A stretch of 64,000 nt of DNA from Phallusia mammillata (taxonomy: Eukaryota; Chordata; Ascidiacea; Phlebobranchia; Ascidiidae). The first letter of the stretch is position 1. Every line of letters starts with the position of its first letter. Position numbers and translations under genes: made by a program. Shown here in pieces: positions 12,501 through 22,724 of this stretch. Where the stretch lies: contig QLIY01000008.1 in assembly GCA_003260075.1 (NCBI GenBank), positions 325,426 through 389,425 of the forward strand, in the 5' to 3' direction. The notes below the pieces were generated by a model that saw nothing but the letters and a program-made list of their open reading frames with translations, ran no database searches and was not told where the DNA came from.

Positions 12501-15500
12501 GGTAAAACCAAATCGGGGGCCTTGAGTCCGATTTTGGAAAAGGTACATGGGGGATTTATTACTGTTTCGTTTCATTTTCGGCTTAGTTTAATAAGATTAT
12601 TAACTTTCAAAAAGAATTTCAAATTTTTGAACAATTCGTGGATTGAAAAAAAGTGTACTTTTGGAACCATATCGACCTCTGGTGGCTTGTTGCCACCGTA
12701 CTTTATTTTTTGGCGCCTTTTCCTACCGTCATAGTTGGGATGGCAATAAAACACTTTTTACGATCGTTATTTCGACGTGCCGATAGGATTTAAAATGCCG
12801 AGTTAAAGTGTTATAATACTGAACAGTATCAGGCCCTCCGACAGACAGGATGGGTATTTACGATCACCGTTTATGACAATAAATAGACCCCCCCCCCAGG
12901 ATTTAAAATGCCGAGTTAAAGTGTTATAATACTGAACAGTATCAGACCCTCCGACAGACAGGATGGGTATTTACGATCACCGTTTATGAAAATAAATAAC
13001 TGAGAATGAAAATATTTTTAAGAAACAGAATCAGTCAATGAATGTATATTTAAATGGAATATATATATTTCGCCTAAATAGCATCTTTAGTTCCTTAATC
13101 GAACAGAATCGCGTTGAAAAAGTGTTACAACAAAAAAAACGATAAAGGTCCTTTTTCCTTTATTAGTTACAAGTGTTGTCAAAACTGTGTTATTTTGTGA
13201 AAAAACAATTCTATTTCAATCTTGTAAACTTTTACGTTCTTTTTTACTTTCTAGCATTTGTAACGACAACGGTCACACCGCGGGCGACCTGGCCAGAATG
13301 CAAAACTTCATCGAATGTGCAAGAGTGTTGGAATCAGCCGTCGCTAACCTCACACCGATTCATGCAGTGAACGGATTCGCAAACGGTAAGAAGCAAGTTA
13401 CATTGTAAACAAGTCTGAGTTCGTGTACATACTTGCTAAATGTTACTAGTCCTTGAACTCATATAAAACACGCCCTAATTAATCTGAAGTTTATTTATCA
13501 CAATCCAAAAACTTCCAGGTAACTCGGGCGCTCACGTTTCTAACGGCAACGGACACGGACCAATCACGAACGGCGGCAACGGTCACGTGAACGGTCATCA
13601 GCCAATGACGAACGGTTGGAGTGGTCACGTGAACGGACATCATCCAATCACAAACGGGTGTTCGGTGCGAAAACGGGGATACGACGACGAAAGCATTCCC
13701 AGCCTGAAGCGAGCACGAGTTGCAGGTAGGCTCTTTTGCGCTAGCTAGCGGTTGTGATGTGATGTCTATGTTCCAAGCGCAAGTTTGAGTTGGTCTTGAA
13801 GTTAAAAACAGCGCAAAAGGTTAAGTTGTGCAGTCAAATGTTTGTGAGAAGTGCGTGAAGAAATACAGTAAACCTGGGTTAGACCGGTTTTCGTTAATCC
13901 GAATCTTGGCCTAATTCAAACAAAACTCCAGGTATTTGACAATATTTTTGGTCAAAATGTGTCAGGATTAACCGGGATTTACTGTGTATAAATGTTTGGG
14001 TTGTTAAAATGCGCAAGTGTTAACTAAATGGAAAATTAAATCTGTATTAGGATTGATCTTGCGTTTGGAACACACACAGTCTTTTGTTAAGTTTCTATGT
14101 TGCATGTATTGTCCGGTCTGCATACATATTGCATGTCAGCAAGATAAAATGGCGCAATATTCGCACACGTGAAATTACACTATGGTTTTGTTTCTTTCTG
14201 TGTTTATTTGCTGTGCTTTGCATAATTTCGTACCGTGTGTGTGCTTTTGCCGGGATTTGAACCCGCGAACCTTGCATTACCACAAACCCACACCGACATA
14301 TCGCACAGCAGATGACGTCACCTTCACGATGACGTCACTTCTCTTCCGCCCCGATCAAGCGCGTTCGCATAGTGACGTCATTAACGATTCGATGGACTGC
14401 TGTTGTCATGACGATGAGCACGTGGCAACGACGACCTTTGCTGAAAGTCAACGCCCGCCCGCAGTTTATTCCAACGGATATTATTGACTTTCGGTTGCTA
14501 TGGCGACCGTGTATGACATCATACTCACTGTGTATGACATCACAACGCCGTGCCGCGTCATCACTTTTCTATTTCTCTCTTGTGATTCCGCGTAGCGCTC
14601 TTTGCAAAGCAAAATCGGAACTCGGGTGTTTTTGTCCCCAGGGCGCCACCCAGCGACCGAAAAACACTGCGATGACGTCGATATGACGTCACAAAATGAC
14701 CTTGAGACTGGCAACGGTCACGTTTGTGCCACGCCAGCGAACAGCCAAGAAGTGATGACGTCAGCTGAGAAATACGTCATGCAGCTTAAGGGGATGCCCC
14801 AATATGAGGATGAATTATTCTGTCCCGGCGAATGGCCAGGCGCGTTCGATTCAAAACCTCACCAAGTCATCGGCGACCTACATTCGCATTTTGTCTGAGA
14901 ACCGATTTTTGGCCAAGTCCCCTTTGATCTGATTTCATATTGGCGTTTGCAGTCATTTGTTATGCCTTGATTGTTGCTGTTTGTTTGTATTTTCGTTCTT
15001 GTGACGTCACATAGCAACCGCGCGCGCTCACTATTATGACGTAGCTTCGTTTTCGCGCAGAACCCTTTCAGCACCTGCAGCAACCGCGTTTCCATGGCGA
15101 CCAGCAGTTACACGTTGCAGTCGACCACAACACCGACAACTCTGCTGCTATATTCAACCTCAAGCAAAGAACAACGTCATCACACATACAAGACACTGAC
15201 TGCGGTATGATGACCTCTGATTCGTCAATGGACGATTGCGGCACGATCGAGACGCATTCTTCTCAAGTTGCCGGTGTCAGGGGCAGTTTCTACGCACAGT
15301 ATCTTATCGAACGGCAGATGGAAATGTTTCACGGCAGTTAAAGACAATTTTTGCTCTTTCTTCCTTTACATCAGTCGCTGTTCTGTGTGGTTTTGCGCAT
15401 TTTTAGTTTCTGTATGCCGGAGTGATGTGTTCTTTTCTGTGATTTTTTGTTCGGTCCAGCGCAAAAGCTATGTCGAAGACTGACACCACATAGCTGTGTG

Positions 15501-15960
15501 TAAAACACGCAACCAGCCCCCAAACTGCGATTTCAAGATTGTCTGTATAAGCTCGCTGCTCTTTAGCAGACACTGGACCTTACATGTGCATTTGACAACC
15601 GACTTTGTCCACGCAAAGTGTCTAAACTCGCTGCTATACTTTTCACTTGCGACAGATCAGAACTGCACGACGCAAGATCATGAAATGGAAGCCGACGAAG
15701 ATTGTCCAATCACACCGCCCGAAACAGTCACGTGTTTCAATGACGTTTGCTCACCACGTGCTCCTAGCCCTGGAATGGAACTTCGATATTTGGAGGATGC
15801 GAGCAACGATGACCTCCAGGCGTGGGGTCATCTCCATGGTTACGGCGACACCGCTGAAGCGCTGCCTGAAATTTGCGAGACTCGAAAACCGACTTTGATT
15901 GACAGAAACGAGACTTTTCAGAAGAAATTAAACGGGATGCGCTCCAGGGGCTGGTCTTAA
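6556..15960 (+). CDS. ANKRD10: Ankyrin repeat domain protein 10-like (ANKRD10)
   Basis: Spliced gene whose product resembles vertebrate ANKRD10 along its length. Exons: 6,556-6,765; 7,735-7,887; 8,379-8,470; 13,255-13,385; 13,519-13,725; 15,061-15,204 (or 15,273); 15,656-15,960. All junctions are GT-AG and in phase, giving about 413 residues against about 420 in human. Exon 1 starts at the first ATG and carries the FWGTE...FPLHKACRDGD segment and the first ankyrin repeat (YGWTPIHWAAYFGK). Exons 2-4 carry further repeats (TPAHISAFGGHP, ESPMHKAARVGNVEC, GHTAGDLA). Exon 5 encodes a low-complexity NGH-rich stretch ending in a basic KRGYDDESIPSLKRAR, like the human Asn/Gly-rich linker. The last exon has HLHGYGDTAEALPE, matching the human HYHGFGDTAESIPE tail. 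Molecular function of the family is poorly defined. The 3' splicing is ambiguous: see 14,642 and 15,061. Confidence 0.88.
8471..13254 (+). other. ANKRD10 intron 3 (long), mostly featureless
   Basis: This 4.8-kb intron separates ankyrin exons 3 and 4. Apart from the family-B MITE at 9,146-9,322, I see only AT-rich sequence and an allelic re-read (12,787-12,887 repeated at 12,898-13,003 across a ten-base poly-C tract). No conserved coding segment was recognised. Confidence 0.7.
9146..9322 (+). mobile_element. hAT-type MITE, family B, in ANKRD10 intron 3
   Basis: A 177-base element starting CAGGTTTGTTTTTAAGG and ending CCTTAAAAAAAACACTG, imperfect inverted ends. Flanks ATCTAGCA and ATCTAACA match at 7 of 8 bases, as an 8-bp target duplication. 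A close copy lies at 20,739-20,916 in RAD9 intron 1. No coding capacity. Confidence 0.75.
14245..14310 (-). repeat. tRNA-like fragment (B-box containing) in ANKRD10 intron 5
   Basis: On the minus strand this contains GCGGGTTCAAATCCCGG. That forms a T-arm with a CGGG/CCCG stem around a TTCAAAT loop and matches the pol III B box. The upstream D-arm region is degenerate. It is best read as the remnant of a tRNA-derived SINE. Confidence 0.4.
14642..14898 (+). CDS. Candidate alternative terminal exon of ANKRD10
   Basis: A pyrimidine-rich acceptor (TTTTTGTCCCCAG) precedes an open frame that joins in phase to exon 5 (which ends one base into a codon). It then reads 85 further codons to a TGA at 14,896-14,898. 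The peptide is acidic and serine-rich (…AEKYVMQLKGMPQYEDELF…) and shows no similarity I recognise in human ANKRD10. No good donor is seen before the stop, so if used it would end the protein. It could equally be intronic sequence that happens to be open. Confidence 0.35.
15061..15341 (+). CDS. ANKRD10 penultimate exon with possible read-through end
   Basis: The acceptor TTTTCGCGCAG leads into a frame in phase with exon 5 that stays open for 92 codons. It contains SSHIQDTDCGMMTSDSSMDD. Two donors keep the frame into the last exon at 15,656: GTATGA after 15,204 and GTGTCA after 15,273. Without splicing, the frame stops at 15,339-15,341 with the ending MEMFHGS. Human ANKRD10 ends LHHGS, so a genuine alternative short C-terminus is conceivable, though four matching residues could be chance. 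Confidence 0.5.
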
Positions 15961-18319
15961 GGTTGAGGTGATTTTTTGGTAATTGTTGTTCAGTTTTATT
16001 TTCATTTCACTGTTGTTGTGTTTTTTTAGTTGCAAAATACTGCCCTGTGGCAAAGTATGAAATCCGCATGTTATGTTAGTTTGAGCTGCCGAAAATTGTA
16101 AGAAGTATTTTTTTTCAATTTGGGCCAAACATAGAGTTCTTTTGATAAATCTTGCATTAAACAGGACCTAATCGGCCAACCGAAACCTTTCTGCGTTTAA
16201 AAACAGGTAAATGGGCTAACAGCGCTGGTATTACGTCGTGCATTACTTGTACATTTACGTAGCTACAAAGCGTGGTGTTTGTATTTGTGTTACATGCAGA
16301 ACATCTACATCTGCGCGTAAAATCCAAAATCAAATTGTAAAATGCGAACTTACGATCCCTTAAGGTCGTACGGTGTTTATAGCATTAGAATGCATCGCCT
16401 TTTTTCACAGAGAAAATCGCACACGTGAAGTAATTCAATTTTTTCCTCATGGTTAAGGCTGTCTTATGTGGGGTTTTGTACACGTTTAACATTCAAATTT
16501 ATCATACGTAAAGCCCGATGAGACTTAATACAAATAGAAAATCTACCATGTGCCTGTTTGTGCGAAGGAAATATGAAAATTGTACTACACTGTTAAAAAA
16601 TCTTAAACGTTAATAACTGCAACTAAATCAAATTTAGGGCGTTTATTAAGGTCAACTTCCCATTTTATATCGTTGCTGGCTATTTCAAGTCCTGGTTTTT
16701 CTTGACTTTTGGTCGCAATGTATGCAAAAGTAACAATCGCTCAAATTTTCACTTCAAGTGCGTTCGCGCTGCTTTCGTACCAGTATCACCGTTAGGTGTC
16801 GCTAAACGCATCATTTGAACTACTAAGGGTGTTCCCCCCAAGGCCAAGTGCATTCAAAACCGTGCCGTGGTTCAAATCGTCTTTTTGCCATTTAGATTGT
16901 GCGTTGGTAAACCTAGTTCTTTGTTTTTTCCGTCGCTACTTCGTTATTTCTTTGCACAAAAGCTTCGAGGCTGTCTGTAGGATATTCTTGCACAATCTAA
17001 CCTCGCGACGTACCGCGTCATAATTCCACAATATCACAGAGTACCCTGTAATTTCAGTGCATTAAAACACGTATTTTTGTGACGTGTACTTTTGTTCAAA
17101 CTTTTCTACTTTCACCCTGATGTGTAATATCCGATCGCTTCTAAGGTTTCGTCCCAGTGCATCAACTAAGTTAAACGAAAGACCTATTTTGCAAGCGATG
17201 TACAAACTTGTGTTTCGTGATATGTTCCAGTTTGTTTCCCCCTGTTACCGTTTTTTCGTCCACCAACAATCGCTTTTTGTTCGTCGTTGACTACCTTACA
17301 ACATGCTGTAGCAGGCTTCAGTTACATACGCCCAGTTTTTTGAGTCTCCAACTTTCAGGCAACGCCATAACCCCAATCCGCTGTGACAGCAAAACCCCGA
17401 TTTAAATGAGTGTATTTTGGCATGTGAAAGTAGCCTTCTAATGCCGCTGTACATACATAAGTCCATATCATTTCCATCGTTCTTGATGCTTTTTGTTGAC
17501 AGCTTTTGCTTTTCTGTAGCGTAACGGCTGTTCTTCTGTCCTATGCGGCATTCTGTTGTTGGGAGCGATTCATTTTGTTGTTCTGTTCGACTTTTTCTAG
17601 CCTGTTTTTTTACCGAAAGAATAAATTGTCAGGGAGGTTGATGCCTGCTTGTTATTTTGTCTTCAGAAAAGCGTCTTGTCATAGTTGCCATGTCAAAATT
17701 AGAAAGATAATTAAAATGGAACGCCACTTATTCAAATGTTAAAGGGAGTGGTTTAAAAACTGTCGCAGTAAAAACGTTTAAATTTGGTTACAGAGCTATT
17801 TGAACTATTTTATGAAGCCACAATAATCACTAGTGACCACTAAACAAGTATTTGCAAAACTTGAGCCAAAAACTGATTTAGACTAAATATTTGGGCCACA
17901 GAATTAAAAGCCTTAAACCACTGGTTTAAACAAGTTTTTCAGCGAATGAAACTAAGCGAAGTAAAAATGGTGTCCAGTCCACTAGCATTTCTTTGCCCCT
18001 CTTAAGATTACAATGAAGCACAATTAGTTTTACAATAAAAGGTACTGCATAAAAATTGGGTTTTAGACAAGTTTTTGATTAACACAGAACCATTTTGTGT
18101 TGTTTTGTTTATTTCCGCATGGAACAATATGACAAACAAACAAACAAAAGAAGCAATAATCACAGTGTCAGAAACAATGGCAGAATTTTAAAATAGGAAA
18201 AATGTGTGACAAAATCACTAACTTTCACATCACCTACCTTACTACACATACCAGGTTCGTTCGCTCACAGCAGGTATTTGGTATATGAAAGCCTAACTGC
18301 AACTTTGAAGGGACCATCT
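15961..18319. other. Intergenic: ANKRD10 3' region and RAD9 3' flank
   Basis: About 2.4 kb between two convergent genes. It probably includes the ANKRD10 3' untranslated region. Open frames here are short, start at non-ATG codons and resemble no protein I know. No transposon ends, RNA genes or long repeats were recognised. Confidence 0.6.
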
Positions 18320-21214
18320 TCAATTGCCCATATCATCATCAGAATCAGGTGCCAACACAACTATTGAATGATCAGGTAGGTTTTGACTTGGCTCAAAAAA
18401 TACAGATCGTATTCTTTTGAATGGAGGTGAATGTTCAGGATCATCAACAGGCATTTGATTTTGGTCTGGGATCTCTGGGCTAATCTCATGTTCACAAGTT
18501 GTTAAATCCACCTCCTTGCTGACAGGCATTTTCATCGCAGACCTGTGTCCATTATTAAGTGTAGATGACTTCTTTTTAGGCGCAATTTTTCGTGGTGGTG
18601 CAGCATGCGAACCATGTTTTCTTGAAGCTGTAGTTCTTGATCTGTTTCTAGTGTTTGAAGAGAAATTTGCATTGTTTGATTTTTCCGCTTGCTGTGATAT
18701 TGAATCTTCGTCATTTGCAACTGTTGCCATACCCCCCCCCCGTTTCTAGTGTTTGAAGAGAAATTTGCATTGTTTGATTTTTCCGCTTGTTGTGATATCG
18801 AATCTTCATCATTCGCAACTGTTGCCATCACAAAGTTTGCGCGGAAGTAATGTTCCTGTTCTGTGCTGATGATAAGAGGTTTGCCTCCTATTTCAAAATG
18901 CATTTCCAGGGTGGTGCCTGCTACATCACAGAATGCAAGGATAGCTCTCAAGTCTTTCAGGCAGAAAGTGACTTCAGTGTCAACTCCAATCTAAAACCGT
19001 ATTAAATGCTTTATGGCCAATTTTAGTAACAAATGTATGTTTGTCATACCTGCACATATGTGTTGTGTGCAATCTTAGCCGCAGACAAGTGTACGCTGTT
19101 TCAGCCTGCAAAGTCCCCCCCCCCCAGGTTTGCCTCCTATTTCAAAATGCATTTCCAGGGTGGTGCCTGCTACGTCACAGAATGCAAGGATAGCTCTCAA
19201 GTCTTTGAGGCAGAAAGTAACTTCAGTGTCAACTCCAATCTAAAAACATATTAACAGCTTTAGAGTTGATCTCAGTAATGAATGTATGTTCATCTTAGCT
19301 GTACATATTTACATATCAGACAGTGTACATTGTTTCAACCTACAAGGTTTCATCAGTGCAGCTGGTGACAAGACAATGACGGTATAGGCTAGTGTAGTCA
19401 CATTACTCCGCTCCAGTTTGTTGGGATTGTCTAGTCACCAGCTGAACTGATAATATGATGTTGGCTGAAACAGTGCACACTGTCTGTAGCCTACTTATCT
19501 TTATGATGGCAGATGTTTTTGTGAAATCTGAGCAGCAAAGACATAACAAACATAAGTGCTAAAAAAAAATTCACCTGAAAATCAGAAAACTCTTCTGGAT
19601 TCAAAGTCATTTCTGTTCTCATAATTTTTGCATTTTCATCACCCCCCCCCCTATCTTTATGATGGCAGATGTTTTTGTGAAATCTGAGCTACAAAGACAT
19701 AACAAACATAAGTGCTAAAAATTCACCTGAAAATCAGAAAACTCTTCAGGATTCAAAGTCATTTCTGTTCTCATAATTTTTGCATTTTCATCGTCTTCGT
19801 TAACAAAGCTTTTTAGGTTAACTTGACAAGGAGTAACACACATAGAAATCTCCTCAAGGCCGGTGGAGAAATTTGCTGCTACATCGGTAAGGAGTTTGTG
19901 TTCACATTTCAAGATGTTTGGTGACAAATCCTTGGCAAATACTGCCTACAAACAAAGTAAAAAGACAGTATATAAATGAAAATGCTGTGTTTATAATAGT
20001 GATAATCACTAGTGATTCAATACTTTTATGAAGTTTTGCTTTCAGAATGCAACTGTTGGTAACCACAGAATATAGCAAAAATAGGGCAACATAATTGTTT
20101 TGTATATATATCCTACAGCTATAATCCAGGCCACATTTTTGTTTTAAATTGAGTAAAAAGAAATTGGTTTGTCCAAACAGCCACTCTCACAAATGCATCC
20201 AATTTGACAAGCCTTTTCATGCAATTATCTGGAATATCAACCACATTTTTTTCTCCACAAATGAAAGGTTTGGGGTTCACAATCTGGAGGCAAATATTTA
20301 AATATTCGTTTAACCGCTTCTGTATTAAAAAACCAGCTTACCTGCAGTGATTCACATTCTTGGTATGTAAGATGATGTGTTTTAGTGATTCCGTGTCGAC
20401 ATTTGAGTTGGAAAACAAGTTTGCAATTCTCTCCATCAAAGTTTATGTCGCATGATTCAACTGATCGCTCGATTGTGCTCAAAGACTTAAACACTGTAAT
20501 ACATAATTGTATTCAAATGTCTCTGTAATTGTATTAATACTGAAATTCAAATTTTAAATTTGTTGATAAACTTGCTATGATATTAACATCACTTTTTGTG
20601 CATATTTTTCACCATTATAACACAAGCTAATTAAACAAAGAAATGACTTATACAAGGCTTTGCAGTAAAGTCAGTCAACAAAAAGACATGGTACAAAATA
20701 AAAATATTCTTTTTTAGGGATTGTGAGATAGTCACAATTCAGGGGTTTTTTAAGGTTTGGTTTGGGTGACTGCTAAGTAGTTTTAAGAGACCGCAAGTGT
20801 TTCATTTAAATACCAAAAAATAGCCATATTTGCTTAAACGAATTATTTANGCTTATTTGGGAAACCGCTGGAGAAATTTGGGACACCTTACACCAAAACA
20901 CCTTAAAAAAACACTGGTCACAATATAACAGTACCTTGTAACATTGTTTTGACTGCAATCTTGCATCGAAAACCATCACTTTCTACGTCTTCGGACAATG
21001 TGCCATTTTCACTGCTAGTCGGTTCATATTCGTAGGTTTGAAACATTGGTTGATGGAACAGAAAACAAACGTACGCAGAGCGAGAAGAATTGACCGTTTT
21101 CAGTGCTAGGCCATTTTCCAGAGGTTCAAAATAAATCTCAGAACCAATTTTTGCAAGGCAGTGCACAGCTTTAGCAAATAGTTTGACGTTAACTGCTGGT
21201 AAAACGCACTTCAT
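18320..21214 (-). CDS. RAD9: RAD9 checkpoint clamp subunit, interrupted by assembly re-reads
   Basis: RAD9 forms the ring-shaped 9-1-1 clamp with HUS1 and RAD1, loads at damaged DNA and recruits TopBP1 to activate ATR. Exons on the minus strand: 21,214-20,935; 20,493-20,342; 20,283-20,191; 19,945-19,727; last exon 18,990-18,320. Phases are consistent. The N-terminus matches human RAD9A closely (GLALKTVNSSRSAYVCFLF; KTHHLTYQECESLQ), as does the second PCNA-like domain (EVTFCLKDLRAILAF…HFVMATVAN equivalents). The basic tail holds PKKKS and ends FKRIRSVFFEP then VVLAPDSDDD. This parallels the human tail KFRSLFF and VLAEDSEGEG, whose serine is the CK2/TopBP1-binding site. The last exon contains a ten-C join at 18,732-18,741 with re-read flanks, and partial extra copies of exons 4 and 5 lie at 19,575-19,641 and 19,126-19,239. 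Estimated true length is about 438 residues. Confidence 0.92.
19126..19239 (-). pseudogene. Extra partial copy of RAD9 last exon (allelic re-read)
   Basis: This repeats the first 38 codons of the RAD9 last exon (true copy begins at 18,990) with a few substitutions, after the same TTTTTAG acceptor. It ends abruptly at the poly-C tract 19,115-19,125. It is not a real exon duplication: it is the other allele, re-read by the assembly. Confidence 0.8.
19501..19641 (-). pseudogene. Extra partial copy of RAD9 exon 4 3' end and intron (allelic re-read)
   Basis: Near-identical to 19,653-19,792, which holds the donor end of exon 4 and the following intron. It differs by an A-run length and single bases and stops at the ten-C tract 19,642-19,651. 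Read as an exon it would duplicate about 22 codons. Confidence 0.8.
20739..20916 (+). mobile_element. hAT-type MITE, family B, in RAD9 intron 1
   Basis: Close relative of the element at 9,146. It starts (T)CAGGGGTTTTTTAAGG and ends CCTTAAAAAAACACTG, flanked by the 8-bp duplication GTCACAAT (20,731-20,738 and 20,917-20,924). A single n at 20,850 interrupts it. It ends only about 20 bases from the exon 1 splice donor of RAD9. Confidence 0.8.
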
Positions 21215-22083
21215 TGTGCCTGTCTAAACCCTTAATATCCAAAAAAGTTATTTGTAACAATTGAAGCTTACTTAAAACGTCAATATATAAGAAAACGCAT
21301 TTATACAAACAATAAATTAATAATTTTTTTACGGATTTTTTAAAATTTAAACTGGAGGCAAGTTTTTCACATATTTCTCTAAGTACCTGAGATATCCTAT
21401 TTCTAGCTTATTCTGAAATGAATTAACTGAAGCAATTACTTGACATGAAGTTTTTTTGAGCATTTAAAACTTATGCAAATCCCTCTGTAGCCAAGTTAAA
21501 AAGTTTAACATAGTTGTCAACATATCTTTAATTATTGTAGTATCGTGTTATGCCAAGTTCGGAGCTCAAACTTCCGTATTTAACGAATTCATGGTAGTTT
21601 TCCTTTCCTTTTTGGTTATTTTTTACTTCAACAAAACATGTTTCAATCTCGCGCCACCAAATGGTAATGTTGATATTTACGATCTCTATGCAGTGAGATA
21701 TATTTGTGCCTTTTTTCAAAATTACGCTATATTTTACAACATAGTTAAAAATATACAACACATATCATCATTTCATAAAAGCTACAGATCATTAAGTATT
21801 TTATGTTTTTGGTGACGTTTTTGTTTGTTGGTTGTGGTTGTGTTCTGGAATACAGGTAAAGGAACAAAAAAACAGCGGTTCCTCCACACTTCAGTAATCA
21901 CGCGCAAAGAAAGAGACAACACAAGAGGCCACAGGTCTGCTTCGGTTACGCAGGTATGTGCGAAGAAAAGGTCTCAGGAAAAAAGTGAGGGACAAAATTT
22001 ACCTTTTTGTTCACCACATATTTACCGAGTTTGTCAGTGAATAGAACAAATACAGCAAGCCTGGCACAAGCTTCAGATATTTG

Positions 22084-22335
22084 TGGGATATTTTTAGGAT
22101 ATGTGACGTAAAAACCTGTTCGTATTTTGCTTTATGATGTGTTGTACGTTTTATGGCGTTTTTGACACATAAATTTAAAGGATTAGCCCAATTTGAATTC
22201 CAAACCCCCCCCCCGGGATATTTTTAGGATATGTGACATAAAAACCTGTTCGTATTTTGCTTTATGATGTGTTTAGTACGTTTTATGGCGTTTTTGACAC
22301 ATAAATTTAAAGCATTAGCTTACTTTGAAATCCAA
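22084..22335. repeat. Allelic re-read across poly-C join
   Basis: About 120 bases ending at 22,204 recur at 22,212-22,330 after a ten-C tract (22,205-22,214), differing by a few bases. No gene is involved. A similar case follows at 23,088-23,240, repeated at 23,251-23,403 across 23,241-23,250. Confidence 0.8.
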
Positions 22336-22626
22336 TAAAGTGTGTTGTTTGTTCAGGAATTCCAGTGTGCAAACATTTCTTATCGGTGTCGACTGGCACA
22401 CTTTATAAAAGACTTCTCTGTACGCAAGTCCAATGTCAATCATTAAGTTGAATATTCTGCGGATTTGCGGTAGTTGCTCGCCAACCGTTTGGAAATTCTG
22501 TTGCCTTCAGTTTTCCTTTAACATTTGACAGTTGATTGAAAAAGTGTGGTGTTTTGATTCTGATTTCGCAGGCATTTTCTTCCATAGTTCGCTGAAAAAG
22601 AATGTGAAACATTAGCTGAGGATAAT

Positions 22627-22724
22627 ATGAACCAGTTTGAAACTTTTCAGTTCTACAGTGAATCTTTTAACAAACAAGACAATGCACCGAACAATAGCGA
22701 GTGTTTTGTAACAATAGAACCAGC
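22627..22724 (+). CDS. Possible first coding exon of the membrane protein
   Basis: ATG followed by 32 open codons (starting MNQFETFQFY) and a strong donor, GTAAGT. An acceptor-like AG precedes it near 22,570. In-phase joining to 25,511 is possible but the intron would be 2.8 kb with repeats. The peptide matches nothing I know. It could instead begin a different transcript. Confidence 0.35.

Noticed and set aside
12780-13005. Tandem duplication in ANKRD10 intron 3
   Set aside because: Flanks a ten-C join and differs by allele-like substitutions; same artefact as elsewhere, no separate feature.
14182-14487. Open frame over the tRNA-like fragment and CRE sites
   Set aside because: Begins in a tRNA-derived repeat, has a weak acceptor and no good donor before its stop; read as intron sequence.
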